Positions 28,691-42,905 of a stretch of DNA of 64,000 nt are shown here, piece after piece. The notes under the pieces were generated by a model. That model saw only the letters and a program-made list of their open reading frames with translations. It was not told where the DNA came from and searched no databases. Source of the DNA: Tillus elongatus (lineage: Eukaryota > Arthropoda > Insecta > Coleoptera > Cleridae). The DNA is taken from contig OZ023265.1 in NCBI GenBank assembly GCA_964006375.1, forward strand, positions 156,590,547-156,654,546. The letters are read 5' to 3'. Both the position numbers and the translations under genes were made by a program. The first letter of the stretch is position 1. Every line of letters starts with the position of its first letter.

Positions 28691-28881
28691 TTAAAGAATA
28701 AAATATTTTTTGGAAACATCTTCACTTATGTTGTTGAATTTCAACAATTGTTCTTAATAGGTAGCGTTTGTTTCGTGGGAACACTAGAAAACAAAGATAT
28801 AGCTATTGTGTAAAACCAAATATCTTTCAATTTAAAAATTATAGTTTTTTTAACAAACTCAAGGCACAATAATGGGCAACC

Positions 28882-29936
28882 CGTCACTAGGCTATATGGA
28901 AAAACGTGGGGACTAAGACCTAGTATGACCCACTGGCTGTACACAACGGTGTTCAGACCATCGTTAACATACGCGGCACTGGTCTGGTGGCCTAAGGTGA
29001 CACTATCCAGGGGACGCGTTCGTCTGGTTCACGGACGGATCCGGCGGTGAGCGTGGGACGGGGGTAGGTGTTTACTCGCAAGGACCGAGGGTAAGTCATA
29101 GTGTTTCCCTCGGAGCCGATGCAACGATGCTTTAGGCCAAAATGTACGCCATCCTGCACTATGTGCGGGAGAACAAGAGGAGGGGCTACACTAACAAGCG
29201 GATCCTCACAGTCGCATACAGCCAGACAGCACTAAGTAGCCCACGGGTAAATTCCTGGCTGGTGAGTGAGTGCCCAGATGAGACGAGCGACCTGGCTGGG
29301 CAGAATGAGGTGAACCTCATCTGGGTGCCGAGTCACTCGGGAAACAAAGGCAATGAAGAAGCTGAGAGTCTCGCGAAGAGAGGGTCAGCAGAACCATTTA
29401 TGGGACCAGAACCGGCTCCGGGCGTGACAAAGAGCACTGCCAGGGGAGCCATTAAGTCCTGGGTCAGAAACCAACACAAGGTGTACTGGGCAGACTGTCC
29501 AGAGCTCAGACATGGGAAGTCAATAATTGACCAACCCAGTTCAAAATGAACTGTGTATCTGCTAAATCTTAGCAAAGGACAGCTCAGAAACACTACAGAT
29601 CTCTTGACGGGACACATCGCCGTCAAAAAACACCTGCATAAAATGGGACGGTTCGAAGGGGATCTCGCATGCAGACTCTGCGGCGAGGGGAGAGAAATCA
29701 GCCCAGCACATCTTGTGCGAGTGTAAAGCTCTGGACCGCAAAAGACATCTGATCTACGGTCAGTCTAGACCGAAGACAGAGCAATATAAAACTTCACCCT
29801 ACCAATCGCTGTGCAGACTAGTTCAAGGCACAGTGATTTTGGAATGGGTGGAGTAAGACTAAGGGTATGCACAATCAACCAAAAGTTGCCGTGCTATCGG
29901 GGCGGCAAGGCCGCGGACGATTCCTGAGGGAAAAAA
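28882..29936 (+). mobile_element. RNase-H LINE, 5'-truncated, inserted in Penelope
   Basis: Perfect 11-bp target duplication ATGGGCAACCC (28871-28881 and 29937-29947), with the element ending in a short A tail. It encodes the end of a reverse transcriptase (GLRPSMTHWLYTTVFRPSLT, YAALVWW). The jump straight to RNase H (FVWFTDGSGGERGTGVGVYS ... IWVPSHSGNKGNEEAESLAK) suggests an internal deletion near 29020. The C-terminal tail (CRLCGEGREIS...HILCECKAL) is broken. This type occurs in R1/LOA/jockey-related LINEs. Several stops and frameshifts. Confidence 0.85.
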
Positions 29937-31155
29937 ATGGGCAACCCACTCTCTTCATTAATTGCGGACGGTTTCATGAGTAGATTTGAAATGGATTTAG
30001 AACTTAAAAATGAGTATATTGCTAGAGTGGGGTCTCGTTAGGTGGACGATATTTTTGCAGTGTTTAACACTGACATATGCAAAGTAAATAAATTTATTAA
30101 AAGACTAAACAGTCAATTTTATTCAATCAAATTCACTCACGAATTATAATTGAATAATAAACAACCTTTTCTAGATGTATTAGGTATTAAAAATAATGAC
30201 TCTCTTGAATTTGATGTCTACAGGAAGGAGACCACCACTCTTAGTTACATTCCAAATGAAACGACTCAATCATTCCTCGACACAAAAACCGGCTAGTTAA
30301 AAGTGTCTAGTAAATAGATTACAATACCATTTCCCTTAAGTAAAAGTAGATATAGGAGATAATTCGAGTACATTGAGAACATGGCTAAATATAACGGATA
30401 CTCGGTTTGCTTAGTGGAAAAATTAATTAATATGCACAGAACAAAGAAGATGTTAGCGGAATCCACGACATCCAGGAAAGACACAGTAGAAAAATTTTGT
30501 TTGCTTACCATTTGAACCGAAACTCACAAAAGACCTCCAGAGCATTTTAAAGTAAGCTGATTTGTAGCTAACTTTTTTGACCAAAAATGGATTTAAAAAA
30601 TTGTTAGGTGATACAGAAGATAAAGTTAAAGCCACTGAAATGTCAGGTATGTATGAAATAAGTTGTAAAGATTGTAATCTTAAATACGTTGGGCAGACTA
30701 GAAGAATAATTGAAACCATATTTAAGCAACATCAGTTAAGACATAGTAGTATAGAGAAAGCATGCGTGGTTCAACATATTTGGGATAATAATCGCTAGCG
30801 TTCTCACCATTGCTATTAGATAAAGAAAACCTGAAGTTTATCAAAAATGTTAGGCAATCTGTGAAATTAGACGCCTATGACAGAGTATTCTATATCTAAA
30901 TCAATAAAGAACAAAATTGGCTCAAACACCCCGCCACTGGTTAATATCGCTGCTCACTCTGCCTCTTTAATGTTAAAGATATTCGGAAACTCAATAGGTA
31001 CAGTTATAACGAAACTTTAAAAAGATCTTCCGGAAATTAAAATGTTGGTCCAGAAAGTTTGCCTATGAGTCCTCCCTCTGTAAGTTTTAGGTCTTTTACC
31101 TAATACCAAGTAAAAAAAAATATAATGTGTAGCAGTTAAGTAGTTTAGAATCTTT

Positions 31156-31200
31156 CATCCTCTGATAACGCCAACTTTGTTTGTGAAACAACTGTCAGGT
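31156..31200 (+). ncRNA. Degenerate hammerhead motif at the Penelope 3' end
   Basis: TCCT, CTGATAA, CGCCAACTTTGTTTGT, GAAAC, AACT, GTC|AGG. Stem I (CCT/AGG), GAAAC and the GTC triplet are kept; the core G is mutated (CTGATAA for CTGATGA), so cleavage is unlikely. Confidence 0.6.
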
Positions 31201-31282
31201 TTTTAAAAGATGTGTTGTGGTAATTTGGGTTTCTCCAAGTAAACTTAACAGTGCTTATCACAAGTTCCAATCTTTACGTAGT

Positions 31283-31284
<2 letters not shown>

Positions 31285-31367
<83 letters not shown>
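31285..31367. repeat. (TA)n microsatellite
   Basis: 83 bp of TA immediately after the Penelope 3' end. Confidence 0.97.
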
Positions 31368-31370
<3 letters not shown>

Positions 31371-32135
31371 ATGTTATTATAGGTCCTGTGAGATCTATTA
31401 TTATTATTATCTTAATATAGGAAAAAAAAGTGTAAATGCCCTTTTTAAAATTTATCAAGTTTATGCCATGCACTTACCTTTGCTTGTTCTCTCTCTACGG
31501 CTGACTCTCTCTTCTCAAGGTGTGGCTTCTACTAGACTCTATATCTAAATTTAACTATATAATTGCCCTTTCGTAAACTTAAATTTAGTCAAAGTCTCAA
31601 GAAAACACAAATATATTTTACACTAACCCTTATTCCGTGATCACGTCTTAAACTCTATATAATAATATTTACTTAAACTATAAATACCTTACTGCATATT
31701 CTAGATCCTGTCGGTATCTTTTTGTCTTTAGAAAACCATCAAAATCAAACAAGCGCGTTGGGTTCGAATGCTACTTCAAAGTGGCAATGCGTCCAATGGC
31801 TAATGAACTTATTGTTGTATAACAAGTAACTCCAACTAATCGGCAATGGGTCCAATGACAAATGAACTTGCTGAAAGAAACCCTCAGCAATCGGCACCTA
31901 TTATATTTTATATTATCTTATTTTCCTTCTTTTGTACCAACTTTCTACCTCGAAAGTGCGTTGCTTTTCTTTTCCTTATTAAATTCTCTCCAAACTGACC
32001 TTTACTTTTAATTTCACAACATCTCTCTAATCTGACCTCTCCTTTCAAATCAATTTCTACCTTTCAAACTTTCCGTTATCATGACAGTCTGCCTTCTAAA
32101 TCATTTATAGTTACTATTTTAATTACATCATAACA
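31367..32135 (+). repeat. Possible solo LTR
   Basis: Sequence begins TGTTATG and ends CATAACA, a perfect 7-bp TG...CA inverted pair 769 bp apart; the interior has no coding signal. No 4-5 bp target duplication is visible, and the left end merges with the TA array, so this may be chance. Confidence 0.3.
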
Positions 32136-32337
32136 GAATTCTTATAACTAACATCTTATTCCATACAAAGAAATTATTGTCTGTAAATCTCAACGTCTAG
32201 ACTCCTTAGTCTCTTCACACCACTTATTTACACCCTACTCTACCGCTTATTCTTAATTATTTAATAATAACTTAATTATTTACAGACGTATCATTGGCTA
32301 CCTGAGTCCATGTTCTGTTTCATTGAATTTGCCTTTC

Positions 32338-34647
<2,310 letters not shown>

Positions 34648-34726
<79 letters not shown>

Positions 34727-35007
34727 CGTAGCTTCCTTTTGTAAATGGCTTTGACAAGTTCGATAATCAGAAAAATCGGACAAGGTTTTCCAGAAAAATT
34801 TTGAGTTTTCATTTAAAAAAAAATTTTATCTTAAAAAATAAAAAATCTATGATAACCAAATTTGGTAGGTAGGTTTACGATATAAAAAGTAAACTATACA
34901 CCAAAATTAAGATTTCTATGTTACAAGAAAAAAAAGTTATAATAAAATATTTTGTGCCAGATCATTTCTATGAAAATTCACTACCATAACGCACTTGCTG
35001 CGTCCAG
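34648..35007 (+). repeat. TA array and family A right half
   Basis: (TA)n to 34722, then one 141-type unit (CTTTTGTAAATGGCTTTGAC) and the tail block (AACCAAATTTGGTAGGTAGG). It ends ACTACCATAACGCACTTGCT at about 35007. Continues the copy begun at 32338. Confidence 0.85.
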
Positions 35008-35230
35008 GCTTTTTTATAAAATGTACACAATCTCGGTAGTGCATGACACATACTTTGATAAGTTAAGTTTGTAACCTAAGATGAGCACTGATAAGTACAA
35101 TGTTATTCTAATTTTTTCGATATTAAAATTTTCATGGCTATTAAATTTTTAATTACCAAATTTGCTGCACTTTCCTTTTAACTTTTTTATCGATGGTAAT
35201 AACAATAATACTTAGTATGTGCGTATTTAC

Positions 35231-35352
<122 letters not shown>

Positions 35353-35414
35353 ACATAAAAATTCACACGGGTCTTGGTTTTGGGTTCTCGCAAAATTTCA
35401 CCATCGGTACATCT

Positions 35415-35755
35415 GCTAGGAACCTCGGTAGTGCAGGGGTACGAATTTGTGCCTCTGAATTTAAGGGTACTGGGTTCGATTCCCAGGGTTTCGCTTTCAC
35501 TTTTTTAGTACAAACTGTAATAAACATCAACCGAGGTTCCGGAATTGAATTTAAGCAAGTTATCTGCACGTTCTGCCCTTTGGAGTGGGCGCAAAACCAT
35601 CGGTCCTGAATCCATGCAATGTTGGGCACGTTAAAGATCCCTACCGTCCTTACAGAAAGGCAGGGGTTCGGCAAAATTTCCAGAGTAGTGAGGTCAAACT
35701 GTTTTCTGGCATCGGTGATTGGCCATAGTCGCGGAAATAGGCAAACGTGAAAAAA
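35415..35755 (+). mobile_element. tRNA-derived SINE, copy 2
   Basis: Head with B box GGTTCGATTCCC and a body ending GTCGCGGAAATAGGC. Target duplication TACATCT at 35408-35414 and 35756-35762. The A-box side is altered (GTAGTGCAGGGGTACG). Confidence 0.88.
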
Positions 35756-35987
35756 TACATCTCCCCATAGAGAATTTTTTTATCGAAAATTCGGTAAAAC
35801 GTCTTTTCATACGCCAGCATAATTGTATCCCCTTTCATGTGTAAGTTTTGTCCAATTTAAAATGTTTTTGATTTTAAGACGCAGTTCAATATTTAACAAT
35901 TTAGTAATTAGTCAGGTTTACTTAAAAATATTATTTTTTCTTTGCAAAAACCAGGGAATATTTTAAAATAATTAGCAGTAAACATAC

Positions 35988-36084
35988 CTTTTAATAGTAA
36001 CTTTAATTCTTCCTTGAGTTCTTTTTTCTTTTCTTCTGGTACACCCGCACTGTCAATTTTCTTTGTGTTTTTATCTGGGTCCAT
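35988..36084 (-). CDS. CRAL-TRIO gene A, coding exon 1
   Basis: First coding exon of a Sec14-like lipid-binding protein. The ATG at 36084-36082 sits in a good animal start context (A at -3, G at +4) and opens with MDPDKNTKKIDSAG, followed by a Lys/Glu-rich helix (PEEKKKELKEELKLLLK) typical of the stretch before a CRAL-TRIO N domain. The exon gives 32 codons plus one base and ends at a good donor, AAG|GTATGT. The open frame runs upstream to 36132, but that codon is TTG, so I prefer the ATG. No TATA box is visible; a TCAGT initiator-like motif at 36176-36172 is a weak candidate start site. Intron 1 then runs about 9.0 kb. Assignment rests on the in-frame join to exons 2-4. Confidence 0.72.
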
Positions 36085-36472
36085 TATTATAGTTGTTGTC
36101 TCTATACAAACTGCTGACGTTTGAGTTTGCAATTTTACATATAATCAATAAAAGTGATAATTCGGAGGACAACTGATTACACTTTTAACGCAGTAATCTT
36201 TAGACTAGCGTTGGAAAACAAATAAAGCTAATTCTAGATGTTCAGTAATTTAAATTACTATTGTGTAATAAATGTAAATACTATGTAAGTACTCAATGTC
36301 GCTGCTAAAATAGGATTTTCTCAGGAAAAATTACAAGCTGCGCACAAATAACTCCATTGTTGATACGGAAAAAGAAAAATTGTCACCAGATAAGTACAAT
36401 CATTACAGAACTATTCATTTGCGTTAAAACAGTGGTTCTAAAACCTTATGTTCGCTAATGTAGGACCGCTAC
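36085..36472. other. 5' flank of gene A
   Basis: Presumed promoter and 5' untranslated region. No TATA box; TCAGT at 36176-36172 (minus) is a possible initiator. Nothing else recognised before the piggyBac. Confidence 0.3.
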
Positions 36473-36476
36473 TTAA

Positions 36477-38902
36477 CCCTTTGAAGCACGGATTTCAATG
36501 TTATTTCCAATTCTAATGACATTTGGTATATATCATCTTAATGTGTAGAAAAATGATGAAGTACACTTCTTTGTTGCAAAAAAAAAAACATTTATTTTAA
36601 CTTTTGCAAGTGGTTTCGATATGAAACCACAATGCAAGTGAACACATACAAAATCGAAAGATTACATATATTTTATATTATTGATGATAAGTTGGAAAAC
36701 AGTTTCTTTCTGCCGGTAAACACAACCCGACTTTACACTGTATGCAGCTCCATCTGGTTCGATGAGGTTTTTCGGCCGTACTACAGTGAGCACAGCGTCT
36801 TGATGTTCCGTGCACAGGTAGATGTTTTGCTTGATCACGCCGTTGATCTATTGGTACATAAGGCTTAAATCTGCATACAACTTTTTTAGTAGAAGATGGC
36901 CTTCCACAAGAGCCTCTTGAAACGGAAGCCCCAATCAAACTCAGTATTACTTCACATCGGAAAATTTTGAGGCTCATAGAACCTTTGGGTCCTACGTTTG
37001 AATATTATATATGAGTTGACTACTGATGTATCGAGAAAATGCCAAAATAGACGGTGGTACCATTTTCGGGATTTCCGATCGATGGCGTAGTAAGATTTCA
37101 TCATAGCTTTGTTAACTCCACCCATATACCTTCGGTAGTCTACAACTGCTTTAGGGCAATTGACTTCAGTCATACTTCCATCTTTCTCCCTTTTATTCAC
37201 ATTAGTTTGATCTGTAGGAGAATGTATAGTAGAGAGCATCTGAATAGTTCTTTTGTCCTTCCACTTGATACAAGATATTTTGTCTCTATAAACTGCCCAA
37301 TCAAAATCACCTCGATTCATTTCCTTATCGCCTTTCAACCCAGTGGGAACATGTTTTATGTTTGCGCGTACAGTTCCACACGCGTAGATTTTATTTTCTT
37401 GTAAAGAAATTAAAAGGTCAGTTGTTGTGAAATAGTTATCAAAATAAGTGTGGTGTCCTTTTCCTTCGAGACCCTTAGTCATGTCAAGCATAACCCGTTC
37501 ACCTAAACCTTTCTCAGATTTATCTTGTTGCTTTCCTGTATATAATTCAAAATTACTTAGATAACCTTCTTTATCGGCGCACGCCCAGATTTTAAACCCC
37601 CTTTTTACAAATTTCATTGGCATATATTGCTTGAAAGCTATTCGGCCTTTGAACTTCACCATGCTTTTATCAACTGACACTTCTTTTGATGGGCAATAAT
37701 ATTTCTGAAAGTTTTTGTTTAGGAGTTCAATGTATGGGCTGATTTTAAACAATTGATCAAAACCGGGCTCTTCTTTTTTGCCATTGTGGCATTTTCATTG
37801 CAATGAAGGCTAGTTAGCAGGGAGCCAAAACGGTTTACGCCTAACTTTGATGCTATGAAATCATCACGTAGTTCTGGACGCGAAGACCAGTAATCGCGAA
37901 AGGAGGGAGACTTTGTTTTACCCATGAGCAAATTTACCGCTATAAAAATTTTCATTTCCTCCTCAGTTGTCGAAATAAAGTTTCTTTTTTCCTGGGTGGC
38001 GTACAAGTTTGTTTGTTCTGTAACTAGACGAATAGCATCGCCAAAAATAAGCAAGAAGAAATCTATAGGTTTTGTGACATCAGGTGGTACTTCAGAGCTG
38101 GGACCAGTTAGTTGCTGAAAATGATTTAGATTCGGAGCAATTTCTTGTTTTCTTCAGTTTACAAAGTGGATAAGTCATCTTCTAAATCGCCTGGGTCGTC
38201 ATCCATGTCGCTCCCAATTGCCAAATCGTCGTCACACAAAATAGTGTCCTGAGCAATCGCTTCGGTAGTTTCATTATTTTCAATGATGTCTTTAATCATC
38301 CCTTCTTCTTCTTCCTCATATTCGCTTATTGCTGACCCTCCATCAGAAGGAATTTCATCAAGCAAAGCGTAAGCTTCATCCGAGGTTAGTTTTGATAAAT
38401 AGATTCGTTTTTTCATCACTTACGACAAATCAATTTGATTTTCTATCCTAACCTAAACAAATTTACTTTAGTGCACTGCACGCACACTGGTTTCGCCGCG
38501 AAACCATATCCGGTCAACAAAAACAAATTTACTTTACTGCGAGCACACTGGTTTCGCCGCAAAACCATATCCGATTGAGAAAGTAAAAACAATAAACTAT
38601 GTAAAACAAGTATTCTTACCTTTCTATTAGTGCCTCAGTAACACAATCGTCCAAAAAAAAAACGGAGTAGTGATAACACTTTTTACAAAAATGTAGATTA
38701 AAAACGAAATCATTCACAAAACGTGGTTTCGTTGACAAATTCAAACGAATACTAGCAATACAGTGTTCGCCAATTGCAAACTTGCGATGGAGATCAATAG
38801 ATACCCAAGTAGGAAGTGTGGTTTCACTGTAAAACCAGTCTACATATAGAAAAAAAACATTAGGTAAGTGATTTCTGTGTGAAACCACTTTGCTTCAAAG
38901 GG
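36477..38902 (-). mobile_element. piggyBac-like transposon, inactive
   Basis: Flanked by TTAA at 36473-36476 and 38903-38906, with 12-bp inverted ends CCCTTTGAAGCA, exactly the piggyBac pattern. Total 2426 bp. Subterminal palindromes built on TGGTTTC...GAAACCA occur at 36610-36630, 38488-38506, 38549-38567, 38817-38837 and 38869-38889; they are probably transposase-binding sites. Position is 392 bp upstream of the gene A start codon. Confidence 0.92.
36678..38419 (-). pseudogene. piggyBac transposase pseudogene
   Basis: Three frames carry consecutive pieces. An acidic N terminus (38419-38159; SKLTSDEAYALLDEIPSD, DDDPGDLEDD) is followed by a middle part (38054-37719; FRDYWSSRPELRDDFIASK). The catalytic part (37752-36952) has VSVDKSMVKFKGR (first Asp) and HTYFDNYFTTTDLL (second Asp). 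The third catalytic position, normally GGVD, reads GGVNKAMM. A cysteine-rich zinc-binding tail (RRCAHCSTAEKPHRTRWSC, CKVGLC) follows in another frame to 36678. At least three frame breaks, near 38155, 37760 and 36960, plus the Asn substitution make it dead. Confidence 0.9.
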
Positions 38903-38959
38903 TTAAATATGAAAACGAAAATTATTTACCTGAACTGTTTTTGAAGCTTTCAAATTAAC

Positions 38960-39112
38960 ATGAAAACTAATGGGCCAATTCTGATAAAACTTGGCAGGTA
39001 GGTATCTTCTTTTTTTTTCCGCACAAAAAAAATTGGATCCCTAAAAAGATTCGAACCATTTGGATGAAATTCGCTATATCATACTGCCCTTGTAAAGGCT
39101 TTACTATTTGTC
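38960..39112 (+). repeat. Family A remnant
   Basis: ACTAATGGGCCAATTCTGAT and CTTGGCAGGTAGGTATC match the family A right block; short and decayed. Confidence 0.5.
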
Positions 39113-39114
39113 TA

Positions 39115-40456
39115 CGAGGGTGGATCAAATATAAACCAGAATTTTTATTTTAGCGCTTGTTAGATAAAAGAGGCGGCATGATGTCTTGTTACACCAGGTG
39201 TCTCTACGGTAGATTGACACTAATCGGCTTATTTTCGTCTAAGAAATATGTAGCGGAATGTCTTAAGACCTTTTAGAGACACCTGTATATTGGGTGATAA
39301 TATGAAGCGGGGGCGACTCCATAGGCGCGGGTTGTTGACGCTGATTAACTGTCAGTGGCACCATATCTGAGCAAGAGGTACACACGTCCGTTGAGCAACG
39401 CATTATTATTAATTTTTTATCGCGGTACGATATAAAACCCGCCGAAATTTTGCGTCGACAGCGACTACACAGTTTGGCGATAAACCCTTTTCAATGAACC
39501 ACAACTATGACCGGCATAACAAAGTGGTCAAGAAACGAGGGTCATGCGCGCCGACCCTGGACAAGCATTAGTGAGGCGAACATTCATGCAGTCCGTAATA
39601 TGATTTAAGCTTACCGGCTGCTGAAAAAGTCAGATTATCATACAGAAGTGCACAATTGATCACTTTGAATCAGCTGTGTTACCAAAAACTGTAAGCAAGG
39701 TAGGTCCCCAGCCTTTTGACCAAAGATCACAAAGCAAACCGTTTTGCAGTTTGTGAAAGGCTTTTGGTGATATCGAGCAGAGTGGGGTAATTTTTTAAGT
39801 CACATTATCACCTGCAACGAGACTTGGGTGCAGCATTTCACATCGGAATATAAACAAGTCGGCATTACATGGCAAAAATTAGACAAGCCCCAACTCGGAA
39901 AGCCCAAGCTGGTCTTTTTGCGGGAGAAGTTCTTGCCACTGTTGCTTTGTGATTGCACAGGCGTACCGCTTCTTGATATTCTTCGCGATCGACGTACACT
40001 TAACGCCGCGTATTACTGAAAGCTCCTTGATGAAGCATCATTGGCTTGAGAGATTTGCGTTTTTGCTGTGTGATTGTTCTCCACGACAAGTTTCGGCCAC
40101 AGACAGCTGCTTTGACCCAAGAAAACTGGAATTAATCCATTTAGAAACATTTGAACATTCGCCCATTGCGCGGATTGGTTACCATGTCACTATTATATTA
40201 TGTTTGGTGCCATCAATGAATAACTTCAACCATGCCGTTCTAATGACGGCGGCGAGGTGAAGGCGCTGGTGTGCAATTGGTTAGACACTACCAAATTCAC
40301 TTTTTTTTATAATACCAATAAAAAACCTCCAATCCGTTAGAAAAACGTATTGATAAAATAGCAGACTACGTATAAAAATAAAATGTTTTCAAAACTGTTC
40401 GTATTGTGTCAAAAAATCTATTGAAAAACATTGCGGTTTATATTTGCTCCACCTTG
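39115..40456 (+). mobile_element. Mariner relic, plus strand
   Basis: Inverted ends GGGTGGATCAAATATAAACC (left) and GGTTTATATTTGCTCCACC (right), 1.34 kb apart. Protein pieces include ETWVQHFTSEYKQVGITWQK (first catalytic Asp region), LDEASLA-type helices and, near the end, GEVKALVCNWLDTTKFTFFY, all typical of mariner transposase. Many stops and frameshifts; a different lineage from the 10021-11312 relic. Confidence 0.83.
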
Positions 40457-40499
40457 TCAATTGAAGATTATAGCTTAATGGAAAATGAAGTTGTTTGAA

Positions 40500-40552
40500 G
40501 AGTCTGAACATCTTTTATCAAAATTCATTACCCCAACGCACTTGCTGCGTAT
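40500..40552 (+). repeat. Family A terminal fragment
   Basis: Ends CCAACGCACTTGCTGCGT, the family A terminal hairpin. Confidence 0.5.
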
Positions 40553-40669
40553 CGTCTTTGTTGCATATGTTAGTACGTATAGCATTTTTACTAGTTCTCA
40601 AATGTTGTCACAAAGAACTACAAACTTGCGAACCCTGCAATGCATTGTATACCAAACGTTTATTTATCT

Positions 40670-40760
40670 CAGCAGTCCTCAAACTGTGAGGCGTACCCCT
40701 CCATGGTAGAGGGGGGTGGGGTGGCGAAGCCGTACGTGTGTGGCGTCGAATAAACGAACA
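40670..40760 (+). mobile_element. hAT-like terminus
   Basis: CAGCAGTCCTCAAACTGTGA followed by a GC-rich stretch, like hAT ends. The partner end was not found. Confidence 0.35.
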
Positions 40761-41118
40761 CCATTAATAATTAACTTTTACCTTATTATTTCAAATATAA
40801 AGTTGCAAATATAGAATCACAACGACAGACTATAACTAAAATTGGAATAAAGTATTTCAGATCCACAGATTTAGTGATTAATATGTGCCTACAGTATACA
40901 GTCTGTCTAGGTTAAGTTTGGTGTTCGAGATGGGCACTCTGACATCATTTTCTATTTGAATATTATCTTTCTATTTAGATTTCAAAGGAGGTACATCGGA
41001 AAAGCTAGTTTTACAAATGTTAGGCATAGGGAAACGTAACAGTGTCGGTAACGATATTTCTTTAGTAAGAGAATAAACAGTAGCTTACTCCAAAAATATG
41101 TTAATTACTAAAATCTCT

Positions 41119-42180
<1,062 letters not shown>

Positions 42181-42220
42181 AAATATTCATCAATTATTCT
42201 TCTGCATGTATAGAGATTGG

Positions 42221-42525
42221 ACACAGCCTCGGTGGTACTCCTTCACTTTTTCAGTACATACTGCACAATTAACATCAACCGAAGTTGTGGCATTGTCTTT
42301 ACTCAAGTTGAATGTCTGCACGTTTCGCCCTTCCGAGGGGGCGTAAAGCCGTCGGCCTTGTGTCCATGCGATATAGGGCACGTTAAAGATCCATACCCTC
42401 CTTAGAGAAAGGCAGGGGTTCGGCAAAATTTCTAGGATAGTGAAGTGAAACTGGTCCCTGGCGTCGGTGATTGGCCATAGTCGCGGAAATAGGCCGACGG
42501 TAAAGAAAAAAACAACACACACACA
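42221..42525 (+). mobile_element. tRNA-derived SINE, copy 3, promoter deleted
   Basis: Starts ACACAGCCTCGGTGG and jumps straight to TACTCCTTCAC, so the region holding the A and B boxes (~60 bp) is missing. The rest of the body and the (CA)n tail are intact. Flanks ATGTATAGAGATTGG and ATGTAGAGATTGG form the target duplication. Confidence 0.88.
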
Positions 42526-42539
42526 CATGTAGAGATTGG

Positions 42540-42900
42540 GCAGTAGGAGTATTCTTACATGGAATTATTGCCTGATTCTAGCCAGGCAGTTTAATATCTT
42601 TTACAGAAAATGATTTGCCGAAAGAAGTTTTTAAGTTTTTTTTATATATTTCTCCACTCTCTTAGCAACGCTTTTTTATGATTCTCTTCCAATGGGTAAT
42701 TCTAAATAAATTAACACAAGCATATCAAGGAAGTTTGTGTGAAGTGTTTAATTGTTATTCCATAAAAAACGCGTTGGCCCTTTCAATTAAATCAAATATA
42801 TTTGTATTATATCCATGAAAATGAAGATCTAGTTAATTAAGTTTTTCAAATAATATATCTACCAAATAGGAAAGCATTATTAGAAATATTTTGTAGAATT
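42540..42900. other. Intergenic sequence, nothing recognised
   Basis: AT-rich; no feature identified. Confidence 0.45.
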
Positions 42901-42905
42901 ATTTC

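Larger units (their letters stand above)
28830..31284 (+). mobile_element. Penelope-like retroelement, interrupted by a LINE
   Basis: The reverse-transcriptase motif QTQGTIMGNP (about 28850-28881) is cut by the LINE at 28882-29936 and resumes as MGNPLSSLIADGFMSRFE, then VDDIFAVFN (catalytic VDD) and PFLDVLGIKN. Downstream, 30630-30800 encodes the GIY-YIG endonuclease (SGMYEISCKDC, KYVGQTRRIIE), diagnostic of Penelope elements; it nicks the target DNA. Stops interrupt both domains. The 3' terminal repeat, with a hammerhead-like motif at 31156-31200, ends at 31284 against a TA array. The 5' part is missing. Confidence 0.85.

Noticed and set aside
36085..36132. Upstream extension of gene A by 16 codons
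   Set aside because: The first codon would be TTG; animal genes rarely start there, and the ATG at 36084 has a good context.
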